64,000 nucleotides of DNA from Boesenbergia rotunda (taxonomy: Eukaryota; Streptophyta; Magnoliopsida; Zingiberales; Zingiberaceae): contig JAGFNQ010005393.1 in the NCBI GenBank assembly GCA_024364735.1, positions 17,526 through 81,525 on the forward strand. The letters run 5' to 3'. The notes beneath the pieces were generated by a model that saw only the letters and a program-made list of their open reading frames with translations, made no database searches and had not been told where the DNA came from. The stretch's first letter is position 1. Each line of letters begins with the position of its first letter. The translations under genes and the position numbers were made by a program. Below are positions 1 through 11,030 of this stretch, one piece after another.

Positions 1-30
1 TAAGTCCTGATCGGGGATTAGGCATGTTAT

Positions 31-425
31 GGAAAATCCTAGCTTGGAGGGCTAGGTGTTGAAAAATCCTAACCTGGAGGGTTAGGTGTGAAAAATCCTA
101 GCTTGGAGGGCTAGGTGTTGAAAAGTCCTAATTCGAAAGGGTTGGGTGAAAATTCCTAGCTTAGAGGGCTAGGTGAAAAGTCCTAACTTGGAGAGTTAGG
201 TGAAAAGTCCCAACTTGGAGAGTTAGGTGAAAAAGTCTTGGCTTGGAGGGTCAGGTCCTAACTTGGAGGGCTAGGTTTGGAAAGTCCTACTTCGGAAGAG
301 TTGGGTGAAATGTCCTAGCTTGGAGGGCTAGGTGAAAAGTCCTAACTTGGAGGGTTAGGTGAAAATTCCCAACTTGGAGGGTTAGGTGAAAAAGTCCTAG
401 CTTGGAGGGCTAGGTTGGAGCCCCT
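31..425 (+). repeat. Short tandem array, unit about 26-30 bp
   Basis: About fourteen degenerate units of the form AAAATCCTAGCTTGGAGG plus GCTAGGTG follow each other. CCTAGC/CCTAAC and its inverse GCTAGG/GTTAGG within each unit make a small hairpin (TCCTAGC ... GCTAGG). A closely related array occurs at 47215-47400 in a different Copia element. Confidence 0.85.
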
Positions 426-1012
426 GGATCGGTCTGATGACCGATCAGGGAGTTGGCACGGTGCTCTTTCATGGATCGGTCTGGTGACCGATCAGGGAGT
501 ATGCGTTTCACCCACTGCTTGGCTCCTGATAGGTCTGGTGACCGATCAGGGAGCACACAGTGAGGTTGAGTTCCCCTGCTGATCTGCTCCTAATCGATCT
601 AGTGACCGATCTGGATCACTGTGTAGATCGTTCTGGAGAACGATCTAGCGTCGCGTGTTCCTCACTATGATCAATCAGGACGAAGCCTGATCGGTCTGGT
701 CATGACCTGATCAGTCTTGTGACTAATCAAGAGGCTCCCTGATCGGTCGGGTGACCGATCAGGAGGCTCCCTGATCGGTCGGGTGACCGATCAGGAGGTT
801 TGGACTGCGAAGCTCAGAAATCTCCCGGCAAAGGGGTGGATCGGTCTGGTGATCGATCCACAACCTGGGATCGGTCTGGTGATCGGTCCAGGAGAGTCCC
901 AAAGAAATCGTGATTTCTGATTGAGCGTTGGGGACCGATCAGGACGGAGCCTGATCGGACTGGTGACCGATCAGGAGACCCTCTGATCGGTCCAGTGACC
1001 AATCACTTTAAT
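426..1012 (+). repeat. Array of GATCGGTC palindromes
   Basis: Roughly a dozen inverted dyads with 10-base arms, CTGATCGGTC and GACCGATCAG, around a 4-base centre (TGGT, GGGT or TGAT). Good examples are near 434, 474, 739, 769, 838, 868 and 951. Spacing is irregular (30 to 65 bp), so this is a cluster of palindromes rather than a strict satellite. It lies inside the LTR. Confidence 0.85.
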
Positions 1013-2024
1013 TCAAAATGCACTGTCAGACGCTCTGATCACGTCTGAACGTATCCGATTCTCTGCGCTTAATCTCTGATGCTTGATTTTCTGTTTGATA
1101 TACTGCTCTAATGATCTGATTAAGCTGCAGGTGACAGAGAAGGATTCAAACACTCAAGGAGAGTCAATGGTGACCTTTTCTTGGAGCAGGTTTATCCGTT
1201 TTCCAACTCAGGTTGCAACGGCTAGAGCTGCTGACTGGAGCTTGGCTGAGGGAAGATCAGGGAGTCCAGTGAGAGCTCAGTGGTAGCTGGCGTTGGCAGG
1301 TAAGCAGTTGGAGGCTGCTGTGAGACGGTGTCACCTGTGCTCAGTGGAGAAACAAAAGGATGTAAAGGAGAAGAGCAGAGTAGAGTTCACTGAATCGATT
1401 TCTGGCTTGAGTTCTTGCTGCGCATTTGTGTTCTCCACACTTTGCTTGTGTGTTCTGAAGTTTCATCATCTTGAGCAAGCATCTGCAATCAGTGAAGCAA
1501 CAGTCTCTTACTTGAGTGCTTGGAGGAAGGAACAAGAGGCTTTGAGTCCAACTACGAGAAGACACGAAGAATGGATTCTTGCGTGAGATCGTCGCTGGGT
1601 GGAGCTCGGGAGAAGCTTGTTGTGTTCTTGTTTGTGCTAAGTGCTAAGTAAGATCTTTCTTGTGGTTCATTGTGCTTAAACTATATCCTTGATTGAAACG
1701 CTGTGGGGAGGTTACTCCATCGAGAAGGAGGTTGCTTTCTATCCGGTGTTCACCGGGGCTTGATCTGCCGACGATCAAGGGATCGCCCACCTTAAGGGCA
1801 CGCCAAGGAGTAGGGGCAAGTTATGCCCGAACCTTGTAAATCCTCTTGTTAGCGTTCTTGTGTTTGCTCATAGTTTAGGGTTTTGATTTTCTGCATACTC
1901 TGCTTCTTTTCTTTCTGCTATGCTACTGACGATTGAAGTGCAGAATTTTGATAAACGCTTGAAGTCCAAGTGTTTGGCTATATTCACCCCCCCCCTCTCT
2001 AGCCATCCGAGTTCCAACAATGTC

Positions 2025-3040
2025 GAGTTGGAGATGAGGCATTTACTAATTCGGGGATGAATAATTAGAGAAAAGCAAGGAAGTATTTAATACACATGTT
2101 GATGGTGTAGGTAGTGCTCACAATGATGCAAGAACACAATGTGAGGCTTTTCAAAATCAACGACAAAGTGTGTCACATTTGCTACAAGCACAGGAGCGTG
2201 GAATTGAGGTTGCATATCACACTCGATTAATGACAACTTTGGATGTTACATGCTTTCTTTTGAAACAAGGTTTGTCTTTCCGTGTACATCATGAGTCATC
2301 GAGTTCTACAAATAAAGATTTCTTGAATTGATTATCATAACCAAAGTTATGATGAGGTTGCCAAAACAATAAATGAGAATGCCCTTGGAAACAATCAAAT
2401 GAAATCTCTAACAGTTCAAAAGGATTTAACAAGGACTTATGTTGCTGAAGTCACAAATATCATTCTTAATTATATAAAAGACAATATATTTTCTCTTATG
2501 GTTGATGAGTATCGAGATATTTCAGTCAAAGAGCAAATGAGAGTTGTTTTAAGATACGTGAACAAACATAGATGTGTCATTGAAAATTTTTTTGCTATTG
2601 TGTATGTGTCTGACACTTCTACTATTTCTTTAAAGAAGATTATGGATGAATTATTTGCAAAACATAAATTGTCATTATCCAGATTGAGAGGTCAAGGATA
2701 CGACGAGGCTTCAAATATGCGAGATATGTATAATGGATTGAAGGCTCTCATATTGAAGGAAAATTCATCTACAAGGTAAATCAATTGCTTTGCTCACCAA
2801 CTTTAACTAGTTGTTGTTGCAGTTGCTAAAAGAAATCGAATTGTGAGTGATTTCTTCCAATACGTTACTATGATTGTGAATATTACTGATGTTTCATGTA
2901 AAAGAAAAGGCAAGTTTAGACAACTCAAATATAACAAACTTGTAGAATGTTTGGAAAAAAGAAAATATTGTTAGTAGTAAAGGAAAAAAAATCAAGAAAT
3001 CAGTTTAAAATTATCAAAGGATACTTGTTGGAGTTCACAT
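2025..3040 (+). pseudogene. hAT-like (ZMYM1-type, DUF4371) transposase, N-terminal part, broken
   Basis: The clearest reading is the open stretch 2399-2779 (126 codons), with the family landmark QGYDEASNMRDMYNGLKALI seen in plant ZMYM1-like proteins derived from hAT transposases (DUF4371). Reading before it (about 2090-2398: SAHNDARTQCEAF, then QRQSVSHLLQAQ) belongs to the same domain but needs frameshifts, and the part after 2779 carries several stops. The gene is cut at 3040 by a Copia insertion and resumes at 13022. The transposase would bind terminal repeats and cut DNA; this copy cannot be functional. The LTR ending at 2019 lies immediately upstream and may have removed the N terminus. 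Confidence 0.75.
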
Positions 3041-3404
3041 TGTCAAACTCAGAGAAAATGAGAGTAGAAACTATGTCAAACTCAAAGAAAATGAGGGTGA
3101 AAAACTCTACTTTCTCCTCTGGAGAATCCTCCTTTAAATAGTATGATATATAATTACAGCTATATAATTTTGAAAATCTGCGTCATTAATGCTAAATCTG
3201 TGCAATTAATGCCAAATATTGTGCCCATTAATAGCAAATCTGCGTCATTAATGTCAAATCATTGTGCAATTAAATCTACGCCATTAATGCCAAATTTATA
3301 CAATTAATGCCAAATATTCTGCCCATTAATAGCAAATCTGCACCATTAATGCCAAATTATTGTGCAATTAATGTCAAATATTCTGCATATCAATTCTCTT
3401 GACA
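3041..3404 (-). repeat. Copia-1 3' LTR (left copy, 364 bp)
   Basis: Begins TGTCAAACTC and ends TTCTCTTGACA on the plus strand, and pairs with 12660-13021. Much of the LTR is made of ATTAATGCCAAAT / ATTAATAGCAAATCTG units in a roughly 110-bp higher-order repeat present about twice. Confidence 0.92.
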
Positions 3405-3413
3405 TCCCCCCTC
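3405..3413 (-). other. Copia-1 polypurine tract
   Basis: Minus-strand GAGGGGGGA directly before the 3' LTR, the usual primer for plus-strand DNA synthesis. It supports the minus orientation. Confidence 0.75.
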
Positions 3414-3499
3414 AAATTGATGCTGGTGAATCTACAAGCATCAATGTGCTAACGAGAAAATTATGTCGCTGACGTGTCAAGGATTTTGTGAGGATGTCA

Positions 3500-6394
3500 G
3501 CTAGTTGAACAGTGTTGAAACATGAGGGAGATTAATAATTCTGCGGTCATAAGCTTCTCTGATGGAATGACAGTTGGCCTCTATGTGCTTCGTTCTTTCA
3601 TTGTATACAGGATTTGCTACAATCTGTATAGCACTTGTATTATCAGCCTGCAATGGAGTTGGTTGTGTTTGTGAATAACCAAGTTCTGAAAGAAGGCCCT
3701 ATAACCAAATAATCTCAGAACATGCTGCAGACATCGATCGATATTCTGCTTCAGTGGAGGATTTAGACACCGACTCTTATTTCTTGCATTTCCAGGAGAT
3801 AGGGGCATCTCCTAAAAACATACACCAGCCAGTAGTAGACAGTAGACTTCCATGTGTCCGTACATCCAGCCCAATCAACATCACTATATGCTTGAAGTTG
3901 TATTGTCGCATCTTTAGGAAAGAAAAGACCACGCCTGAGAGTGGCCAGTAAATATTTAATGATTCGTTGTACTGCTGAAAAATGCAAGTGTCTAGGATTT
4001 TGCATGAATCTGCTGACTGTGTGGACAGTGAAAGAGATATCAGGTCGTGTGATGGTTAGGTAGATAAGACTTCCAACTAGTTTCCTGTATAAGGTTGGAT
4101 CTTGTAGGAGTTCACCTTCATCCTGCATCAACTTTATATTAACTTCCATGGGAGTATCTACTGAATTTGCGTTGGTAAGACCAACTAGCTGAATTAGATC
4201 CTGAATATATTTGTGTTGAGTGACAAAGATGTCTTTTTGTTGGAAATGTACTTCTAATTCCAAGAAATAAGTTAGCTGTCCAAGATCTTTCATGTGAAAA
4301 GTTGTATGCAATAATTGTTTGATTGTAGTGATAGCCGCTTGTCCGAGCCTGTGACGACAATGTCGTCCACATAAACAAGAAGTATCACGATTACTTTTGA
4401 GGTCCTTTGTAGAAAGAGGGATTGATCATAGCTGCTTTGGATGAAGGAAAAACCAAGTAGTGTTGTTTTAAACTTTTCAAACCACACTCTTGGTGTCTGT
4501 TTTAATCCATACAAAGAACGTTTTAGTTTGCAAATAGTATTTGGTAATGGAGAGGGCATACCAATAGGAAGTTTGATGTAAACTTCTTCTTTGAGGTCCC
4601 CATGAAGGAAGGCATTTTTGACATCGAGCTGGTGAATTTGCCAAGAATTAGAGGCTGCAATGGCAAGAATAGTTCTCACAGTAGTCATTTTGGCCACAGG
4701 TGCAAATGTCTCTTCATAGTCTAGGTCAAACTCTTGCTTATTTCCAAGAACAACCAATTTAGCCTTGTATCGATCTATTGATCCATCTGAACGCAGCTTT
4801 AAAGTGAATACAAATTTACTGCCAAGAGGTTTAACAGATGGAGGGCATGGAACAATGTCCCATGTCTGATTTTCCTCTAGTGCCAAAAGTTCAGTTTCTA
4901 TAGAATCATGCCAACATTTATGCGCCATGGCCTGCTTACATGAAGAAGGAATAGGAACAGATGCTAAAATTGCTGTCAAAGATAAAGGTTCAGAAAAACC
5001 ATATTTTTCCGGTGGTTTACGAATGCGAGTACTGCGACGTAAAGAAGCTTGTTCTGGATGAAGAGCTAGATCAGCAGTCAGAGAATGATCGGGAGGGGGT
5101 CTCGGAGAAAGCAAAGGTGGACATCTTTGGTAGACCAATAAAGGTGGAGGGGCTTGTTCTCCTGTAGAATTGTTAGGAAACAATGGCAAGGCATATTTGG
5201 ATGCAGAAGAGCTAATGTCTTGGTTAGTAGGAACAAAATATGTATCTTCTTGGAAGATGACATTTCTAGAAACCTGAATCCTATGTAAATGAGGATCATA
5301 ACATAGAAAACCTTTGTGATGGATTGAGTAACCAAGAAAAGCACATTTAACAGATTGACCTGTGACTTTAGTGCGTTCATGTGGCTGTAGATGAACATAA
5401 CAGACATAACCAAAGGTGCGAAGAGTGGAATAATTTGGTGGCTTACCAAATAGCCTTAAGAAAGGAGAATCATTATTTAAGGCTTGAGATGGCAGCTGAT
5501 TAATAAGGTGGACAGCAGTTGAGAGAGCTTCACACAAGAATCGAAAGGGTACAAAGGAGTCCAACATTAAGGTACGGACAACATCAAGAAGATGACAGTT
5601 TTTCCTTTCTGCTGTCCCATTTTTGTTGCGGTGTAGAAGGACATGACCTTTGAGATAATATACCATGATCCTACAAGAACTCTTCAAATAAGTGAGATGT
5701 GTATTCCCCCCCCCCCCCATTGTCAGAGCGTAGAACTTTAATGGTTGATGAAAATTGAGTCTGAACATAAGCATGGAAAAATTTGAATGCAAAGAATGCT
5801 TTAGCTTTAGAGCGCAAAAAATATACCCATGTGAAATGACTATAGTCATCAATAAATGTGATAAAGTACTTGTAATGTTCATGAGATACAACAAACGTTA
5901 TTCCCCATATATCACTATAAATTATGTCAAAAGGTTGATGTGCATTTGATTGATGAACTGGAAATGGTAGAATTTTACTTTTACCAAGTCTACAAGAATT
6001 GCAATCAAATTCAACATCACGACGAGATGGGGAATTGTTATTGCCAAGAACTCCAGATTTCATCAAGTGATGAAGAACATTGGAATTTGGATGACCAAGA
6101 CGCTTATACCATAATTGGAAATCAACAGTTGAAGAATTACAAGAAAAAAAAGGCAAAAAATGATAAGATGACAATGATGAATAAAGAGGAAAAAAACGTC
6201 CAATTTTAGGCCCCTTCGCGATCTTCTTCCCTAATTTTTGATCCTGCACAAGACAACCAGATTTTGAGAATTCAACTTTGCAATCATTGTCAACTAACTG
6301 ACCAACTGAAATAAGGTTACTGCTTAGACCAGGGGAAACATAAACGTTGGTAAGAGATGATGAAATATCACCAATTGTTGTGATACGTAAAGTA
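3500..6394 (-). pseudogene. Copia-1 pol, copy A: integrase, reverse transcriptase, RNase H (frameshifted)
   Basis: Read right to left on the minus strand: the GAG_pre-integrase zinc-binding part (LWYKRLGHPNSNVLHHLM ... CNSCRLGKS); the integrase core with FIDDYSHFTWVYFL and RSDNGG; the chromatin-proximal PQQN-like region; reverse transcriptase (QEFDLDYEETFAPVAKM ... QLDVKNAFLHGDL ... LLVYVDDIVVTG at about 4370); RNase H (YSDVDWAGC at about 3860, then STEAEYRSM). Frameshifts occur at the 13-C tract near 5707, near 5650, after the YVDD block near 4300 and inside RNase H. The product would copy retrotransposon RNA and integrate the cDNA; this copy is dead. Confidence 0.9.
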
Positions 6395-6399
6395 TTTCC

Positions 6400-7166
6400 T
6401 ATTGGTGCAGGAAGCACCATATCGAACCTTGTTTTGATATTGGCAAAGGATTCAAAGTTAAGTACTATTGGTTATCTAACGATGTTACTCAAGTGTGCAG
6501 GACAAGTCCTAGGAACACTAGGCACTAAGTCCTGGCCGAGGGCTGGGCACCTAAGACCTGACCAAGGGTTGGACACTAAGACCTGGCCGAGGGCCGGGCA
6601 CTGAAGACCTGGTTCGAGAAATTGGGCACTAAGTCCTGGCCAAGGGCTGGGCACCGAAGACCTGCTCGGAAGGTGGGCACTAAGACATGGTCGCGGACTG
6701 GGCACGAAGACCTGGTGAGTAAAGCTGGATAAAAGTCCAATCGGAGGAGCCGGTTGGCAAAAGGTAAACTCTCCTGAGAGGAGTAGGTGAGGACGTGTTC
6801 CCCGTTGAGGGAACAGTAGGCGTCGGTTCGACCTAGGGTTCCATTTGGGAGACCCGAAGTCAGAACCAAGACAGCTACGGTTGTAAGAATGGACTAATAT
6901 TCTTGCCTTGTTTGTTTTGGAACTAACCTTGGATGCAGGGACCGAAGGAGTGTGTTTCTGCAGCTCAGAACGCCCCAAAGGAGAGGGGCATGCAGCTAGG
7001 TTAGGCGCACGGGAGGTCCCGGGCGCCCAAGCTCAAAGCCAAACAAGCAGTTAAGCAAGAATTGCTTCGAAACAACACTAGGCTAGGCGCCCGAGAGGTC
7101 CCGGGCGCCCAAGGTCAAAGCCAAAGATGAGTCGAAGCAAAATCAGCCACGAAGCCAGCGGACCCA
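6400..7166 (+). mobile_element. Truncated copy of LTR-C (5' 767 bp)
   Basis: Identical in content to the first part of 10094-11433. It is cut at the duplication junction, so it lacks the TATA box and the 3' end. The TTTCC target sequence precedes it at 6395-6399. Confidence 0.88.
6502..6731 (+). repeat. Short tandem array in truncated LTR-C
   Basis: About six degenerate units of 30-37 bp such as GCACTAAGTCCTGG plus CCGAGGGCTGG. Duplicate of 10196-10425. Confidence 0.75.
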
Positions 7167-7189
7167 GTCAAGGATTTTGTGAGGATGTC

Positions 7190-10088
7190 AGCTAGTTGAA
7201 CAGTGTTGAAACATGAGGGAGATTAATAATTCTGCGGTCATAAGCTTCTCTGATGGAATGACAGTTGGCCTCTATGTGCTTCGTTCTTTCATTGTATACA
7301 GGATTTGCTACAATCTGTATAGCACTTGTATTATCAGCCTGCAATGGAGTTGGTTGTGTTTGTGAATAACCAAGTTCTGAAAGAAGGCCCTATAACCAAA
7401 TAATCTCAGAACATGCTGCAGACATCGATCGATATTCTGCTTCAGTGGAGGATTTAGACACCGACTCTTATTTCTTGCATTTCCAGGAGATAGGGACATC
7501 TCCTAAAAACATACACCAGCCAGTAGTAGACAGTAGACTTCCATGTGTCCGTACATCCAGCCCAATCAACATCACTATATGCTTGAAGTTGTATTGTCGC
7601 ATCTTTAGGAAAGAAAAGACCACGCCTGAGAGTGGCCAGTAAATATTTAATGATTCGTTGTACTGCTGAAAAATGCAAGTGTCTAGGATTTTGCATGAAT
7701 CTGCTGACTGTGTGGACAGTGAAAGAGATATCAGGTCGTGTGATGGTTAGGTAGATAAGACTTCCAACTAGTTTCCTGTATAAGGTTGGATCTTGTAGGA
7801 GTTCACCTTCATCCTGCATCAACTTTATATTAACTTCCATGGGAGTATCTACTGAATTTGCGTTGGTAAGACCAACTAGCTGAATTAGATCCTGAATATA
7901 TTTGTGTTGAGTGACAAAGATGTCTTTTTGTTGAAAATGTACTTCTAATTCCAAGAAATAAGTTAGCTGTCCAAGATCTTTCATGTGAAAAGTTGTATGC
8001 AATAATTGTTTGATTGTAGTGATAGCCGCTTGTCCGAGCCTGTGACGACAATGTCGTCCACATAAACAAGAAGTATCACGATTACTTTTGAGGTCCTTTG
8101 TAGAAAGAGGGATTGATCATAGCTGCTTTGGATGAAGGAAAAACCAAGTAGTGTTGTTTTAAAACTTTTCAAACCACACTCTTGGTGTCTGTTTTAATCC
8201 ATACAAAGAACGTTTTAGTTTGCAAATAGTATTTGGTAATGGGAGAGGGCATACCAATAGGAAGTTTGATGTAAACTTCTTCTTTGAGGTCCCCATGAAG
8301 GAAGGCATTTTTGACATCGAGCTGGTGAATTTGCCAAGAATTAGAGGCTGCAATGGCAAGAATAGTTCTCACAGTAGTCATTTTGGCCACAGGTGCAAAT
8401 GTCTCTTCATAGTCTAGGTCAAACTCTTGCTTATTTCCAAGAACAACCAATTTAGCCTTGTATCGATCTATTGATCCATCTGAACGCAGCTTTAAAGTGA
8501 ATACAAATTTACTGCCAAGAGGTTTAACAGATGGAGGGCATGGAACAATGTCCCATGTCTGATTTTCCTCTAGTGCCAAAAGTTCAGTTTCTATAGAATC
8601 ATGCCAACATTTATGCGCCATGGCCTGCTTACATGAAGAAGGAATAGGAACAGATGCTAAAATTGCTGTCAAAGATAAAGGTTCAGAAAAACCATATTTT
8701 TCCAGTGGTTTACGAATGCGAGTACTGCGACGTAAAGAAGCTTGTTCTGGATGAAGAGCTAGATCAGCAGTCAGAGAATGATCGGGAGGGGGTCTCGGAG
8801 AAAGCAAAGGTGGACATCTTTGGTAGACCAATAAAGGTGGAGGGGCTTGTTCTCCTGTAGAATTGTTAGGAAACAATGGCAAGGCATATTTGGATGCAGA
8901 AGAGCTAATGTCTTGGTTAGTAGGAACAAAATATGTATCTTCTTGGAAGATGACATTTCTAGAAACCTGAATCCTATGTAAATGAGGATCATAACATAGA
9001 AAACCTTTGTGATGGATTGAGTAACCAAGAAAAGCACATTTAACAGATTGACCTGTGACTTTAGTGCGTTCATGTGGCTGTAGATGAACATAACAGACAT
9101 AACCAAAGGTGCGAAGAGTGGAATAATTTGGTGGCTTACCAAATAGCCTTAAGAAAGGAGAATCATTATTTAAGGCTTGAGATGGCAGCTGATTAATAAG
9201 GTGGACAGCAGTTGAGAGAGCTTCACACAAGAATCGAAAGGGTACAAAGGAGTCCAACATTAAGGTACGGACAACATCAAGAAGATGACAGTTTTTCCTT
9301 TCTGCTGTCCCATTTTTGTTGCGGTGTAGAAGGACATGACCTTTGAGATAATATACCATGATCCTACAAGAACTCTTCAAATAAGTGAGATGTGTATTCC
9401 CCCCCCCCCCCCATTGTCAGAGCGTAGAACTTTAATGGTTGATGAAAATTGAGTCTGAACATAAGCATGGAAAAATTTGAATGCAAAGAATGCTTTAGCT
9501 TTAGAGCGCAAAAAATATACCCATGTGAAATGACTATAGTCATCAATAAATGTGATAAAGTACTTGTAATGTTCATGAGATACAACAAACGTTATTCCCC
9601 ATATATCACTATAAATTATGTCAAAAGGTTGATGTGCATTTGATTGATGAACTGGAAATGGTAGAATTTTACTTTTACCAAGTCTACAAGAATTGCAATC
9701 AAATTCAACATCACGACGAGATGGGGAATTGTTATTGCCAAGAACTCCAGATTTCATCAAGTGATGAAGAACATTGGAATTTGGATGACCAAGACGCTTA
9801 TACCATAATTGGAAATCAACAGTTGAAGAATTACAAGAAAAAAAAGGCAAAAAATGATAAGATGACAATGATGAATAAAGAGGAAAAAAACGTCCAATTT
9901 TAGGCCCCTTCGCGATCTTCTTCCCTAATTTTTGATCCTGCACAAGACAACCAGATTTTGAGAATTCAACTTTGCAATCATTGTCAACTAACTGACCAAC
10001 TGAAATAAGGTTACTGCTTAGACCAGGGGAAACATAAACGTTGGTAAGAGATGATGAAATATCACCAATTGTTGTGATACGTAAAGTA
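7190..10088 (-). pseudogene. Copia-1 pol, copy B (duplicate, more damaged)
   Basis: Same domains as copy A, shifted by 3,691-3,694 bp: integrase around 9377-10088, reverse transcriptase around 8000-8700 (YVDD near 8061), RNase H around 7450-7980. It has all the frameshifts of copy A plus two more, at about 8241 (after the IGMPSP stretch of RT) and about 8161. Both copies end at the same TTTCC target site next to the inserted LTR, so the duplication happened after that insertion. Confidence 0.9.
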
Positions 10089-10195
10089 TTTCCTATTGGT
10101 GCAGGAAGCACCATATCGAACCTTGTTTTGATATTGGCAAAGGATTCAAAGTTAAGTACTATTGGTTATCTAACGATGTTACTCAAGTGTGCAGG

Positions 10196-10425
10196 ACAAG
10201 TCCTAGGAACACTAGGCACTAAGTCCTGGCCGAGGGCTGGGCACCTAAGACCTGACCAAGGGTTGGACACTAAGACCTGGCCGAGGGCCGGGCACTGAAG
10301 ACCTGGTTCGAGAAATTGGGCACTAAGTCCTGGCCAAGGGCTGGGCACCGAAGACCTGCTCGGAAGGTGGGCACTAAGACATGGTCGCGGACTGGGCACG
10401 AAGACCTGGTGAGTAAAGCTGGATA
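10196..10425 (+). repeat. Short tandem array in LTR-C
   Basis: Degenerate units with the core GCACTAAGACCTGG and CCGAGGGCTGG, six copies of about 30-37 bp. Translations of this stretch (10166-10672 minus) give repeated GLRCPALGQDLVP-like peptides and are not genes. Confidence 0.75.
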
Positions 10426-10695
10426 AAAGTCCAATCGGAGGAGCCGGTTGGCAAAAGGTAAACTCTCCTGAGAGGAGTAGGTGAGGACGTGTTCCCCGTT
10501 GAGGGAACAGTAGGCGTCGGTTCGACCTAGGGTTCCATTTGGGAGACCCGAAGTCAGAACCAAGACAGCTACGGTTGTAAGAATGGACTAATATTCTTGC
10601 CTTGTTTGTTTTGGAACTAACCTTGGATGCAGGGACCGAAGGAGTGTGTTTCTGCAGCTCAGAACGCCCCAAAGGAGAGGGGCATGCAGCTAGGT

Positions 10696-10905
10696 TAGGC
10701 GCACGGGAGGTCCCGGGCGCCCAAGCTCAAAGCCAAACAAGCAGTTAAGCAAGAATTGCTTCGAAACAACACTAGGCTAGGCGCCCGAGAGGTCCCGGGC
10801 GCCCAAGGTCAAAGCCAAAGATGAGTCGAAGCAAAATCAGCCACGAAGCCAGCGGACCCAGTCAAGCTGGGCGCCCGGGAGGTCCCGGGCGCCCCAGTCA
10901 ACTCC
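10696..10905 (+). repeat. GC palindrome cluster in LTR-C
   Basis: Three inverted dyads with 11-base arms, GGCGCCCGGGA and TCCCGGGCGCC around GG, at about 10698, 10778 and 10869; the first two have one arm mismatch. Two of them recur in the truncated copy near 7002 and 7084. Confidence 0.8.
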
Positions 10906-11004
10906 GAGGCTGATTCGAAGGGGATAAGCGCTGACCGAGCTGCGAATGAGGTTTCTCCGATCTGAAAGCACGTGTCAGGCGCCCCCAGCGATTCAAGCGC
11001 CCCC

Positions 11005-11030
11005 AAGAGCACTATAAAAGGGGCTCGACC
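11005..11030 (+). promoter_or_regulatory. LTR-C TATA box
   Basis: CACTATAAAAGGGGCTC matches a plant TATA element and sits about 410 bp before the LTR end, where a U3/R boundary would be expected. Confidence 0.6.

Larger units (their letters stand above)
1..2019 (+). mobile_element. Right part of a Copia-type LTR (left end outside window)
   Basis: The right terminus reads as an LTR end: a C-rich tract, then CTCTCTAGCC, ending in CCAACA at 2019, the same style as the two other Copia LTR ends at 11433 and 48530. The body holds a short tandem array (about 31-425), a palindrome array (426-1012) and a 3' part with no long ORF. No internal LTR start (polypurine tract followed by TGTTG) is visible to the right of position 1, so the LTR or its element starts upstream of the window. 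The duplicated target cannot be checked because only one end is present. The small ORFs here (for example 814-1002 minus) are translations of the palindromes. Confidence 0.65.
3476..7166. repeat. Segmental tandem duplication, copy A (3,691 bp)
   Basis: Starts with GTCAAGG at 3476 inside the Copia-1 3' region and runs through RNase H, RT, integrase and the first 767 bp of the inserted LTR (6400-7166), where it joins the start of copy B. The six-base GTCAAG occurs at 3476, 7167 and 10861, i.e. at both edges and at the junction, which suggests a microhomology-mediated or template-switch duplication. The copies differ at only a handful of positions. Confidence 0.93.
7167..10860. repeat. Segmental tandem duplication, copy B (3,694 bp)
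   Basis: Nearly identical to 3476-7166. Differences I can see include single-base indels at about 8161 (extra A), 8241 (extra G) and the C tract at 9399 (14 C versus 13), and a few substitutions (near 7494, 7932 and 8704). The two extra bases at 8161 and 8241 break pol further than in copy A. Confidence 0.93.

Noticed and set aside
814..1002. Arg/Ser/Asp/Pro repeat peptide (DRSPDRSQ-like)
   Set aside because: Direct translation of the GATCGGTC palindromes in an LTR, with no coding support.
6472..6978. 168-codon minus ORF, duplicated at 10166-10672
   Set aside because: Lies within LTR-C repeats; its conservation is due to the segmental duplication.
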